NCBI GenBank assembly: GCA_963677245.1
Contig: OY781921.1
Coordinates: forward strand, 2,914,001-2,978,000
DNA length: 64,000 nucleotides
Source of the DNA: Saccharicrinis sp963677245
GTDB taxonomy: Bacteria > Bacteroidota > Bacteroidia > Bacteroidales > Marinilabiliaceae
Direction of reading: 5' to 3'
The notes under the pieces were generated by a model. That model did not search any database, had not been told where the DNA came from, and worked only from the letters and a program-made list of their open reading frames with translations. A program made the position numbers and the translations under genes. Below are positions 1 to 9,900 of this stretch, piece by piece. The number at the start of each line of letters is the position of its first letter. Position 1 is the first letter of the stretch.

Positions 1-30
1 ATATTTATAAAAACTGTATAAAAGCGACAT
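1..30 (-). CDS. Start of an unidentified gene (partial)
   Basis: An ATG on the minus strand at 30 opens a frame that runs off the left edge after ten codons (MSLLYSFYKY). It begins 5 nt after the stop of the FrhB-like gene, which is the tight spacing used throughout this polysaccharide cluster. It is therefore probably the next gene of the operon. Nothing about its function can be read from ten residues. Confidence 0.35.
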   Translation of the reverse strand, partial: MSLLYSFYKY

Positions 31-35
31 ACCAA

Positions 36-1256
36 TTATTTCTTTATAGATCTTTTTATTGTTCCTAAAAATTCATGAATTAATCGTTTTTTTTCTGCTT
101 TTTTTGTATTGTTATATAAGCTTAAACCTTTAAAATTTAACACACACACCTTAGCAATCATATAAGCTAGAATTCGGACTCCCACATATATTCTTCTATT
201 GTATTGATATGGTTGCATTTTCCGTAAATTGCTTTCATCAATTTTTTCAATATTTATGTATTTTAATCTAAATGCCTCTTGAAGTATTTTTTCTCCAACT
301 TCAGTTCTTGAAGCAATTAAACTTTCACCTTCTTTTTCAGCAAAATCCGGGTACCCATCCTTTGTATCCCAAGCATCACCAACAGCCAGATCAGCCTGTA
401 GTCCAATTCCATCAGGACATATTTTACACCTCATGTGAATATTCTTACCTAAGACTTTCCCCCATGAATCATTATATGTCATTTTATATGCTTCTTCATC
501 AAAATCTTGGAAAGAAAAATATCCCGGCCATCCATTACCCCTATACTTTAGACCTTTTATAGGAAGTTTTGGGTTAAATGAATCAATTAATTTCTTTGTA
601 GCATTAAATGATGGAAGACCTGCACAAAATATTCCAATTGTTAAAACAATCCTATTTTTATATTGTGGATAAACTTCCAAAAAATTACATAAACCAGATA
701 TATCACAAGGTTTTCCTACAAAACAAAATTTATCGTTCTTTTCTCTTTCAAATATTTTAACAATTTCTGAAAATATAACAGCTGGAGCATACCTTGATGA
801 TGCACAGCTTATTACATCATTTCTTGATCTAGATACTTTTAATTCATTTTTAGTATAATTGTTCTCATCACCTCCTACCTGAAGAACTCCATTAACAATT
901 CCTTCTTCCAATAAGAAAGCTGCAAGTTCACTAATTATTCCACCAGATGAAGCTTTGAGTCGAGTTTCTTGATGTGTTGAATTTCCTTTATATACAGATA
1001 AAATTTTACCCCAAACACCTTTCTCCTTCTTATTCGAATTATTGCCGATTTGAATATTAATACCTGGACAAACTTTCCTTATCGGAGCATATTGTATGTT
1101 TTTTTCTATATTTTTTAATACAGGCTTAAAAAATCCATCTTCAGACAACTCCATTTTAACGTTCCCTTCATAAAGGGCTTCGCACATACCACATCCTATA
1201 CAAAGATTTTTTTTTTCAATTTTTTGAAAATACAAATTAGGTCTTCCCATTATCAT
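36..1256 (-). CDS. FrhB-like 4Fe-4S protein of a polysaccharide locus
   Basis: This 406-residue protein belongs to the coenzyme F420 hydrogenase/dehydrogenase beta-subunit (FrhB) family. A ferredoxin-like CIGCGMC motif lies near residues 19-25 and a further Cys-Pro near 63. The FrhB C-terminal domain carries a second cysteine pair (CKICPDG) followed by the typical AVGDAWD stretch near 290. Members of this family in glycan loci are thought to carry out flavin and iron-sulfur redox chemistry on sugars or their substituents, but the exact substrate is unknown. Its start overlaps the stop of the pyruvyl transferase gene by 4 bp, so the two are probably translationally coupled. A role in F420 metabolism is unlikely in this organism. 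Confidence 0.85.
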   Translation of the reverse strand: MIMGRPNLYFQKIEKKNLCIGCGMCEALYEGNVKMELSEDGFFKPVLKNIEKNIQYAPIRKVCPGINIQIGNNSNKKEKGVWGKILSVYKGNSTHQETRLKASSGGIISELAAFLLEEGIVNGVLQVGGDENNYTKNELKVSRSRNDVISCASSRYAPAVIFSEIVKIFEREKNDKFCFVGKPCDISGLCNFLEVYPQYKNRIVLTIGIFCAGLPSFNATKKLIDSFNPKLPIKGLKYRGNGWPGYFSFQDFDEEAYKMTYNDSWGKVLGKNIHMRCKICPDGIGLQADLAVGDAWDTKDGYPDFAEKEGESLIASRTEVGEKILQEAFRLKYINIEKIDESNLRKMQPYQYNRRIYVGVRILAYMIAKVCVLNFKGLSLYNNTKKAEKKRLIHEFLGTIKRSIKK

Positions 1257-2446
1257 GAATTAAAAAATACAGCTAATTCCTCTTTTAAACGATTTAACCT
1301 AGGCAAAACAATTTCTGTTAATGAATTCCTTACATTATCTCGAAGCTTATCCCTATTTTCATACCCTTCTATAATATTATTAAAAGCAATTTCAGTATCC
1401 TCATTTACCAAATCACTCATATACTTATACTTTAGAGTTTCATTAAATAATCCATTAAACTTTCTACTATACGCCATAGGTACAACAGGAACGCCACTTG
1501 AAAAAGCAGCAATGGTCGAATGCATTCTGGCTCCGGTAAAAAAATCAAGCCCACTGATATATGACTTGGCTTCGATTGGACTGTTAAATCTAGGAGCTAT
1601 GATTACATCGGGATATTCCTTTAAAATCTCCTCACTAATTGTTCTATCATTTTCAACATGATCAACAATAGGAATAACATGCGGAACTAAATGGATTTGA
1701 CAATTACCTTTCGTAATAAAATATTCTATCACATTTCTAATAAGTACCTGATAATCTGTCTTTAATCCGAATTGATCATTTTTAGTATATCCACCATTCC
1801 ATAAAAGACCTGAAACATTTATACCAATATGAATTTTACTTTTATCATAAACAGTCTTCTCAAATGGTAAATAAAAAGCAACATCAATCGATTCATTAAT
1901 ATTTCTATCACTTAACAAAGCTCTAGTATAATCGTAACTTTGTTTATCCCTTACATAAATACTATCAAAACTTTTTATCGCTTGAATAGCTTTTTTTTCC
2001 AAAATTGAATCCTTAAAAGGTCCAACTGTCTGAGGCAATAGCATTTGCTTTCTTCTAAAAAAATTAAATATTCTTTTAGAATTTACTATTCTATTAAATC
2101 TTTCTTTTCCATAGATATCAGCAAAACTATCCCCTTCACCAATATCCAAAATATAATCATTTGATAAAACCTTAAAAAGGTTATACTTTTTATATTGCAA
2201 CAATAATTTAACTATCGATTTTAATTTTAAGTAATCTAAGCTTTCCAGATTATTAAATTCGTACTTTTTCTTCCCTATATTGATAGAATCTTTTTTTGTC
2301 GTATTACTGCCTATAAATGTAATCTCATATGCTTCTTGACTCTCCTCTAATACATCACATATTAATGCCAACGCTGAATATGCCAATGCAGCAACCCCCA
2401 TATTTGAATTGTATGGATTAGCCCATATTATAGCAACTTTTTTCAC
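1253..2446 (-). CDS. Polysaccharide pyruvyl transferase family protein
   Basis: The 397-residue protein matches the WcaK/CsaB-like polysaccharide pyruvyl transferase family. It has an N-terminal Rossmann-like start (VAIIWANPYNSNMG), a central DIGEGDSFADIYG segment, and a C-terminal GARMHSTIAAFSSGVPVVPMAYS-type region near residues 307-330 that is typical of the family. Such enzymes transfer pyruvate from phosphoenolpyruvate to a sugar hydroxyl to give a ketal on exopolysaccharide. It sits 12 nt downstream of an acyltransferase and overlaps the FrhB-like gene by 4 bp. The acceptor sugar cannot be deduced. Confidence 0.88.
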   Translation of the reverse strand: MKKVAIIWANPYNSNMGVAALAYSALALICDVLEESQEAYEITFIGSNTTKKDSINIGKKKYEFNNLESLDYLKLKSIVKLLLQYKKYNLFKVLSNDYILDIGEGDSFADIYGKERFNRIVNSKRIFNFFRRKQMLLPQTVGPFKDSILEKKAIQAIKSFDSIYVRDKQSYDYTRALLSDRNINESIDVAFYLPFEKTVYDKSKIHIGINVSGLLWNGGYTKNDQFGLKTDYQVLIRNVIEYFITKGNCQIHLVPHVIPIVDHVENDRTISEEILKEYPDVIIAPRFNSPIEAKSYISGLDFFTGARMHSTIAAFSSGVPVVPMAYSRKFNGLFNETLKYKYMSDLVNEDTEIAFNNIIEGYENRDKLRDNVRNSLTEIVLPRLNRLKEELAVFFNS

Positions 2447-2458
2447 AATATTTATTTT

Positions 2459-3169
2459 TTATATATTATCAACCTCGTAATCAACTGAGTCATCATTAAC
2501 ATCTCTCCAAACATCTCTCACCTTTATCTCTAACGGATTACCAGCCATAACTGTATATGATTCTAGTTTCGTATAATCCTTATTTAAAACTGATCCTGCT
2601 CCGAAGATTGTATAATCTGGAGTTCTAGTTCCTTTCAACACCATAGCTCTTGTAGGTAACCAATTATTCTTTCCTATACAAACTGGTGCATATGGTTTAC
2701 CTTTTAGATCTCCATTCCTTTTTTTTAATTTATGAAATGATGTATCCATTATAATAACATCCCATGCCAACCTAACATTTTCTTTAAAAATTATAGAACA
2801 ATAAGAGGCAAGCTTAAGAGCTGCTGTACACTTAAAGTTATCACCAAAATCAACATTTCCCGTTTTTCCAATCGATATCGCAGAATTATTTCCTATCTCA
2901 CACTTCCCTCTGAATGTTACATCGCCTCCATGATTTTCCCACACATTACCTCCCTTAGGATACAAAGACACAGTATTAACTCCTATTTTTATCATCCCGG
3001 GTTTTATATTATCAGATTCTATTGTTAGTGAACCTTTACACTTTAATAGCTTTACTTTATATAAAAAAATAGGTAGATAAAAAGCCTGTTTCAGTTGTAA
3101 GTATTTAAAATTAAAATACAAAGTACTTATCCAACTTACTTCAAATAGAGTTTTTATTTTATTTTTCAC
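2459..3169 (-). CDS. Hexapeptide-repeat acyltransferase
   Basis: This 236-residue protein has left-handed beta-helix hexapeptide character: repeated I-G-x-N and V-x-F-G units around residues 75-130 and the closing segment IGKNNWLPTRAMVLKGT with FGAGSVLNKDY near 168-200. Enzymes of this type O- or N-acetylate sugars or lipid-linked intermediates in the cytoplasm. The N-terminal 40 residues are basic and aromatic and may contact the membrane. It lies between the SLBB export gene (64 nt upstream) and the pyruvyl transferase gene (12 nt downstream). This suggests it decorates the same polysaccharide. Confidence 0.82.
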   Translation of the reverse strand: MKNKIKTLFEVSWISTLYFNFKYLQLKQAFYLPIFLYKVKLLKCKGSLTIESDNIKPGMIKIGVNTVSLYPKGGNVWENHGGDVTFRGKCEIGNNSAISIGKTGNVDFGDNFKCTAALKLASYCSIIFKENVRLAWDVIIMDTSFHKLKKRNGDLKGKPYAPVCIGKNNWLPTRAMVLKGTRTPDYTIFGAGSVLNKDYTKLESYTVMAGNPLEIKVRDVWRDVNDDSVDYEVDNI

Positions 3170-3233
3170 CTTGTCTGCTTAAAGTTCTTTTTTATAAGAA
3201 TTATATCTTTGATATGTAAGTTACATAATCTTA

Positions 3234-5636
3234 TTACCTAACCCTATCCGTTATAGTAATAACTGTCAATGCCAAAGATGCCAGCGCACTGGACATTGCA
3301 ATCCATGTACTAGCAGGCAATGGTTCTCTAAATGGTTTAGCTGGTACAACAATCTCTGCTCCAGGTTTAACTTTTGGATACTTCTTAAAGAAAAAGAATC
3401 TCTTCGTATTGGATGCAGCCCCATTAGGATAAACCACATACACTTTACCCTTCTTGGCTAACAATCCATATCCTCCTGTTTCTGAAATATATGCTTTCAA
3501 ACCTTTTCCTCTTGTATAGTAAGTAGATAAAGGATTCAGTACTTCTCCTGAAACTTTTACGGTTTGATAATGTCTTGGTACAATTAGTTCATCTCCATCT
3601 TGTAAATAAACATCATCTTTACTACCAGGCATCTCTAGAGCTTTCTTAAGACTTATACCGACTACTTCAAAATCCAGATCTGTAAATTCTAGTGTACTAT
3701 CTCTTTCTAATAATTCCTGACGTAGTCTGGCGACTTTACTACTAACATTTACCTTTCTTGTTAACATTGCTCCTTCAGGGTAAGCATCTCCATTCAAACC
3801 TCCCGCTCTTTTAATTAAATCACTTACTCTTTCATTCTTTGAGGTTAAGGAGTAAGATCCTGCATACGGAACCTCGCCCAATATTTTAACAACCATTTTC
3901 TCAGAAAACCCAGGTAACTCTCTTACAAATACATTATCAAATGGATGTAATTCAAATGAAGCTTTACTTTTATCAATTGTTAAATCTTTAGATACATCCA
4001 TCTTGAAAACATGTGCCAACTTATGACCTGCAATAGCCTCTTCCTCGTCACTTAATTTTCTGGACACCTCAATATATGTTCCTGAAGCAGATTCAAGAAA
4101 ACCTCCTGCTTCATATATCATATCCTCTACCGTCATCCCTTCTTTATAATCATATACTCCTGGATTATTAACCTTTCCATAAATCTGAACAGTTCTATAT
4201 TCACGCAGATCATGTATAGAGCTAATACTGATCTGATCATCTTTCTTTAGTATAAAGTCTTCTTCTCCGTTAATAACTCGTAATACATCAAAAGCAATAG
4301 TCTGTAAACTAAAATCAGGTTTTATCCGCGTTATTAAACCTCTTTTCATATAGGCATCTTCTCTTAAACCCTCTGCACGTTCTATTAATTCAGATAAAGT
4401 TAAACTATCTGACAATTCAAAATTTCCAGGATGATAAACAGCTCCTTCAATTGTTACTTTATTCTTGTATCTGTTAATGATTTGACTCACTATAATACTA
4501 TCTCCATTCTGAATAATAGTTTGATCCAATTCTTTTTCAAATACATCTTTAAAAGCTAATTCTCTTGTTGTTTTCCTATATAATTCTAACCTATGTGTAT
4601 AAGCCATATCTGTATATCCACCTGCATAGTGAATCATATCAGCTACAGTCTCTCCTTCCTTAGCTTCGAATATTCCATTTCGCTTTAATTCACCTTCTAG
4701 AACGACTCTGTTAATATATGGTGATACTAAAATTACATCTCCATCATTCAGGGATATATTGACCACAGAATTACCATTAATCAGATATTCATATATATCC
4801 AGCGTAGCCATTACCTTACCATCACGAATAACTTTCACATCTCTAAAAGATCCTGTTACATTAGGACCTCCTGCCAAATACAAGGCATTAAATACAGTAG
4901 ATGCTCCAGATACTGTATATGTTCCGGGAGCATAAACTTCACCTATAACATTAACTTTTATCGCTTTAATCTGTCCAATATTTACCGTTGCAAATGTCCT
5001 TGGGACATCAGCTGCCAAATCTCTATAAATTAATACCAATTTACTTTTTATAACCTCTGTAGCTCTTTCCAAAGTAAAACCTCCTACAGCTATAGGGCCT
5101 ATATTTGGTATATTAATGTTACCATTTCTATCAATAGAGACCTGGTAACTTTGTTGAGAAGCACCCCATACATCGATACTTATTTCATCACCAATACCTA
5201 GCATATAAGATGGAGATACTGATGTGTTAACACTCGGTTCAAAAGACAAGTTATTGCTGTTAAAAAAAGAAAAACCGAATATACGCTGATTTACTTCGGT
5301 ACTGTCTAATTCAGATTTCTCAGTTAAGAGAAAACCATCTTCTTCATATAAATATTCATCAACAGAGCTTGAGGCTTGATCTTCAGCCATCATCTTAACC
5401 TCCTGAATTCTTCTTTTTAAGTTGCTAATTTGTTGCGCATTCATTCCTCGGGCTTTAGCTAAGACAATAGCTTCCTGCTCAGTCATGCCTCGAGTTTCCA
5501 TTTCTGCAATAATTCTTTTAATCTGTGAATCAGATAAAGTGTTAACATCTACATTAGCAGCATCCACATCCTGACCATATAAACCGGAACTAATTATTAT
5601 ACAAATAAATAAAACAAGTAAATTTAGTATCTTCAT
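3234..5636 (-). CDS. SLBB-domain polysaccharide export protein (Wza-like)
   Basis: The 800-residue protein starts with a signal peptide (ILNLLVLFICIIISSGLYG). A charged helical segment follows to about residue 85, then a polysaccharide biosynthesis/export domain (YMLGIGDEISIDVWG, about 143-157). After that come about six SLBB-type repeats with the recurring patterns GEVYAPGTY, GKVNNPGVY and GEVPYAGSY. A hydrophobic segment near the C-terminus (ASTWIAMSSALASLALTVITI) could be a membrane anchor. Wza-family proteins form the outer-membrane or periplasmic part of the export channel for capsule or exopolysaccharide. Its length and multiple SLBB repeats are usual for Bacteroidota. It is the first gene of the left-hand cluster, after a 172-nt leader. 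Confidence 0.92.
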   Translation of the reverse strand: MKILNLLVLFICIIISSGLYGQDVDAANVDVNTLSDSQIKRIIAEMETRGMTEQEAIVLAKARGMNAQQISNLKRRIQEVKMMAEDQASSSVDEYLYEEDGFLLTEKSELDSTEVNQRIFGFSFFNSNNLSFEPSVNTSVSPSYMLGIGDEISIDVWGASQQSYQVSIDRNGNINIPNIGPIAVGGFTLERATEVIKSKLVLIYRDLAADVPRTFATVNIGQIKAIKVNVIGEVYAPGTYTVSGASTVFNALYLAGGPNVTGSFRDVKVIRDGKVMATLDIYEYLINGNSVVNISLNDGDVILVSPYINRVVLEGELKRNGIFEAKEGETVADMIHYAGGYTDMAYTHRLELYRKTTRELAFKDVFEKELDQTIIQNGDSIIVSQIINRYKNKVTIEGAVYHPGNFELSDSLTLSELIERAEGLREDAYMKRGLITRIKPDFSLQTIAFDVLRVINGEEDFILKKDDQISISSIHDLREYRTVQIYGKVNNPGVYDYKEGMTVEDMIYEAGGFLESASGTYIEVSRKLSDEEEAIAGHKLAHVFKMDVSKDLTIDKSKASFELHPFDNVFVRELPGFSEKMVVKILGEVPYAGSYSLTSKNERVSDLIKRAGGLNGDAYPEGAMLTRKVNVSSKVARLRQELLERDSTLEFTDLDFEVVGISLKKALEMPGSKDDVYLQDGDELIVPRHYQTVKVSGEVLNPLSTYYTRGKGLKAYISETGGYGLLAKKGKVYVVYPNGAASNTKRFFFFKKYPKVKPGAEIVVPAKPFREPLPASTWIAMSSALASLALTVITITDRVR

Positions 5637-5808
5637 ATCAATAGTGTTTCTTTACGAAACGTTTAATTAATTTAAAAATTGTTTAATTTTAAGGTGCGCT
5701 TCGCCTCTTGAGTCACATTTTTTAATTTGACTCAAAAAAGCACAAAATCATCTCACTCATTATAAGGAGATTGTACATTTTGCATTAGTGATAAATAACT
5801 AATCAAGT
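5637..5808 (-). promoter_or_regulatory. Structured leader of the exopolysaccharide operon
   Basis: This 172-nt gap between lspA and the SLBB export gene contains an inverted repeat (TTGAGTC and GACTCAA, about 5718-5746) and a smaller GTTTC/GAAAC hairpin at about 5646-5660, close to the start codon. On the transcribed minus strand the larger hairpin is not followed by a T-run, so it does not look like an intrinsic terminator. It may be a leader RNA structure of the polysaccharide operon. No good TTTG/TAnnTTTG promoter was found. Confidence 0.35.
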
Positions 5809-6417
5809 CTAATGATTTTTAAAGTATTTTCGCTGAAACAACAAAATTAACACAATACCTATAGTTATAGCAGAGTCTGCTACATTAAATACAGGTCTGA
5901 AAAAAACATAATGTTCTCCTGACCAAAACGGAAACCAACTTGGAAAATTACCTTCTAAAATTGGAAAATAGAACATGTCCACCACTTTTCCATGAAGAAA
6001 ACTGGAATACCCTCCTTCTGCTGGGAACAAAGTTGCTACTTGCGGATAACTATCATTGAAAATTAAGCCATAAAACGCACTATCAATGATATTACCCAAT
6101 GCTCCTGCTAAAACTAAGGAGATGCTTACTATAAGACCAGTTGGTGCGTTCTTTTGGGTTAACTGATATAAATAATATCCAATTCCTCCCACAGCTATAA
6201 TTCTAAAAACACTTAGAATAACCTTTCCAAATTTACCGGCTAATTCCATACCGAAAGCCATTCCATTATTTTCAATAAAATGGATGATGAACCAATCGCC
6301 AATAACACGGAACTCTTCCCCAAGCATCATATGAGTTTTTACCCATATTTTTAAAGCCTGATCTATAAAAAGAACCAATAAAACTATGACAAAGGGCTTT
6401 TTAATAAATGAAAGCAT
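5809..6417 (-). CDS. lspA: Lipoprotein signal peptidase (signal peptidase II)
   Basis: LspA is an inner-membrane aspartyl protease that removes signal peptides from diacylglyceryl-modified prolipoproteins. The 202-residue sequence shows an N-terminal membrane segment with DQALKIWVK, the ENNGMAFGM motif near residues 50-58, GALGNIIDS with the first catalytic Asp near 112, and FNVADSAITIG with the second catalytic Asp near 181. Four hydrophobic segments are visible. An insertion of about 30 residues between the two aspartates is common in Bacteroidota. It follows ileS and the DksA-like gene in the same direction. Its lipoprotein substrates in this window include GldK and the DUF4270 protein. 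Confidence 0.96.
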   Translation of the reverse strand: MLSFIKKPFVIVLLVLFIDQALKIWVKTHMMLGEEFRVIGDWFIIHFIENNGMAFGMELAGKFGKVILSVFRIIAVGGIGYYLYQLTQKNAPTGLIVSISLVLAGALGNIIDSAFYGLIFNDSYPQVATLFPAEGGYSSFLHGKVVDMFYFPILEGNFPSWFPFWSGEHYVFFRPVFNVADSAITIGIVLILLFQRKYFKNH

Positions 6418-6430
6418 AATGATAATATCT

Positions 6431-6453
6431 AAAGTGACAAATCAAGTCACTTA
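6431..6453 (-). repeat. Hairpin upstream of lspA
   Basis: A perfect 7-bp inverted repeat (AAGTGAC / GTCACTT) with a 7-nt loop lies between the DksA-like gene and lspA, ending about 15 nt before the lspA start. No T-run follows it on the minus strand. It is more likely a leader hairpin or an operator than a terminator. Confidence 0.35.
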
Positions 6454-6566
6454 TGTAGTTGTGTTAATTTTCATATTTTCAAACACACAAAACGAACTAA
6501 TATAATTAACAAAGTTAGTTTGGCTAATCATACTAATTCGTTTCATACGAATGTATAACGTAAAAG

Positions 6567-6944
6567 TTACTTTTGATTTCTTTTGGCATCAATACTTAAA
6601 GTTGCATGCGGAACAGCTCTTAATCTCTCCTTTGAAATTAATTTACCTGTTTCCCTACATACTCCATAGGTTTTATTTTCAATGCGCACTAAAGCAGCTT
6701 GTAAATGCTGGATGAACTTTAATTGTCGCTGTGCTAATTTACCTGCTTCTTCCTTAGAAAGTACAGCAGCACCTTCTTCTAAGACTTTAAATGTTGGCGA
6801 AGTATCTTGAGTATCATTACCATCACCATGTGTAATCGTATTTCTTAACAATTCATAATCCTTCTTAGCCTTATCTAATTTGGCGATGATGATTTGTTTA
6901 AATTCTTGCAATTCCTCGTCGGAATATCGGGTCTTCTCAGCCAT
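6567..6944 (-). CDS. TraR/DksA-family protein lacking the zinc site
   Basis: The 125-residue protein resembles DksA: an N-terminal coiled coil (about residues 8-90) and a C-terminal YGVCRETGKLISKERLRAVPHATLSI segment in the position of the DksA zinc finger. Only the first of the four zinc cysteines is present; the others are Thr, Ser and Ala. DksA relatives bind in the secondary channel of RNA polymerase and modulate transcription with ppGpp. The zinc-less form is common in Bacteroidota. It lies 19 nt downstream of ileS and upstream of lspA. Its regulatory targets cannot be inferred. Confidence 0.88.
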   Translation of the reverse strand: MAEKTRYSDEELQEFKQIIIAKLDKAKKDYELLRNTITHGDGNDTQDTSPTFKVLEEGAAVLSKEEAGKLAQRQLKFIQHLQAALVRIENKTYGVCRETGKLISKERLRAVPHATLSIDAKRNQK

Positions 6945-6963
6945 AACAGTTAAATTTGAATTA

Positions 6964-9900
6964 CTATGCTTTTTTTCTCACACAGATGTAGGTCTCAACC
7001 TGATTGTCGATCTCTACGAGTTTTCCTTCGGCTTCGTTACAATTTTCTACCAAATTAATTTCCTCTGCCAAAGTTTGGGACGCAATATAATCTTTATAGT
7101 TGATTAGCGCTTGATTTATTTCGTCATTTTTTACAATTTCTAATGAAATTTTATCTGTAACATCAAATCCAGAATCCTTACGTAAATTTTGTATTCTATT
7201 TACAAATTCTCTTGCAATTCCTTCCTGTTTCAGATCCTCAGTCACATTGATATCTAGTGCAACCGTTAATTTTCCTTCACTGGCAACAAGCCATCCCGGA
7301 ATATCCTCAGACAAAATCTCAACATCATCAATTGACAATTCAATTTCACTTCCTTCTATATCAGCCTTAATATGACCTTCCTTCTCAACGATGGCAATTT
7401 GATCCTGATCCATCTGATTAACAAATGCTGCAATTTGCTTCATCATCTTACCATACTTTGGACCTAAAGCTTTGAAATTCGGTTTGATTTTTTTTACTAG
7501 AACGCCAGAAGTATCTGTTAAAAACTCAATCTCTTTCACGTTTACTTCAGAAAGAATTAAATCTTTAACATTTTCCACCTGCTTTTGAAATTCCAAATCC
7601 AAAATTGGAATCATAATTTTCTGTAGGGGTTGTCTTACCTTTAAACTCTCCTTTCGTCTTAATCCAAGAACCATTGAGGAAATATCTTGTGCATAAAGCA
7701 TTCTCTCTTCTAAATCCTTGTTAATCTTAGTTTCGTCGGCTTGAGGAAAGTCGCTTAAGTGTACTGAATCAAATTTAGCCTTTCCTGCAATATTAGTCAA
7801 GTCATTATACAATTGATCCATATAAAATGGGGCAATTGGTGCAGACAATCGGGCTACCGTTTCTAAACATGTATACAAGGTTTGATACGCAGCAATCTTA
7901 TCTTTTGAATACTCTCCGCCCCAAAACCTTTTTCTATTTAAACGAACATACCAGTTACTCAGGTTCTCTGTTACAAAGTTTTGAATAGCACGTCCTGCTC
8001 TTGTCGGTTCATAAGCCTCAAAGCTATCTCCGACTTCTTTAATTAAGGTATTTAATAAAGATATAATCCATTGATCAATTTCGGGTCTTTCATCAACAGG
8101 AATTGCATCCTCTTGTGCATTAAACCCATCTACATTTGCATAAAGCGCAAAGAAAGAATAGGTATTGTATAAAGTTCCGAAAAATTTACGCTTTACTTCA
8201 TCAATACCATTTATATCGAATTTTAGGTTATCCCAAGGTTGTGCATTAGTAATCATATACCAACGCAAAGGATCTGATCCAAATTTCTCTATCACTTCAA
8301 ACGGATCAACTGCATTACCCAGACGCTTTGACATTTTGTTTCCATTTTTGTCAAGTACCAAACCGTTTGAAATAATATTTTTAAAAGCAACAGAATCAAA
8401 AAGCATGGTTCCTAATGCGTGCAAGGTAAAAAACCAGCCCCTAGTTTGATCAACACCTTCTGCAATAAAATCAGCCGGGAATACCAACTTATCTTTTCCA
8501 GTTTCAAATGGATAATGCATTTGTGCATAAGGCATGGCACCAGAATCAAACCAAACGTCAATCAGGTCTGTTTCCCTGTACATTTTTTCTCCACTATCAG
8601 ATATTAGAATAATATCATCAACATATGGTCGGTGTAAATCTACCTTATCGTAATTTTCTTTAGAGAAATCTCCAGCTTGAAATTTTCCATAAGGACTTTT
8701 CTCCATTACTCCTGCTGTAACGGATTTATCTATTTCCTTAATAAGTTCTTCAACAGAACCAATACATTTTTCTTCTTTTCCATCCTCTGTTCTCCAGATA
8801 GGAAGTGGTGTTCCCCAATATCTTGAACGAGATAGGTTCCAATCCACTAAATTCTCTAACCACTTACCAAAACGACCAGTTCCTGTTGATTCCGGCTTCC
8901 AATTGATGGTCTTATTTAATTCCATCATTCGATCTTTAACCGCCGTAGTTTTAATAAACCAAGAATCTAAAGGATAATATAATACTGGCTTATCTGTACG
9001 CCAACAATGTGGATAGTTATGCGTATGCTTTTCGACTTTAAATGCTTTATTCTCCTGTTTTAGCATTACAGAGATATCCACATCTAAAGTAGGATCCTTT
9101 TCTGTTAGTTTTTCATCATAAGCATTCTTTACAAAGCGGCCTGCATATTCAAGATAAGTATCCAGGTTGACAAAATCTTTCACAAAACCGGCATCTAAAT
9201 CTTCTATTAAGAAATACTTACCTGTTTTATCAACCATTGGATTTTGCTTTCCATCCTTATCTATCAAAATAAGAGGAGCAATTCCTGCCACTTTTGCAAC
9301 GCGATCATCATCCGCACCAAAAGTAGGAGCGATATGTACTATCCCTGTTCCATCTTCAGTAGTAATATAATCTCCTAATATCACTCTAAAAGCATCTCCA
9401 TCTGGTTTAACCCAAGGAATTAATTGCTCATATCTAAGCCCTTCTAATTGCTTTCCGGTAAACTCCTCCAATACTTCAAAAGGAATTTTCTTGTCTCCTT
9501 CCTGATAATCATCAAAAGATAATTCTGCATTTTTCGCATTAAAATAAGATGACACAAGATTCTTAGCTAAGATAACAACAAGCTCTTTACCTGTATAAGG
9601 GTTAAAAGTTCTTACTTTTTGATAAATTACTTCCGGTCCAACTGCAAGAGCTGTATTTGACGGAAGTGTCCATGGAGTAGTGGTCCAAGCCAAGAAAAAT
9701 AACTCACTTTCAATTCCATTAAATAAAAACTCAGAAGCTTCGTTTTTAACAACCTTAAATTGAGCAGTACAAGTTGTATCTTTCACATCCCTGTAACAAC
9801 CCGGCTGATTTAATTCGTGCGTACTTAGACCAGTACCAGCAGCAGGTGAATATGGCTGTATAGTAAAACCTTTATATAAGAACCCTTTCTGGTAAAGCTC

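Noticed and set aside
3205..3216. A TATCTTTG -7 box on the plus strand near 3209
   Set aside because: It points toward the 3' end of a minus-strand gene and no plus-strand gene follows, so it is probably chance in AT-rich DNA.
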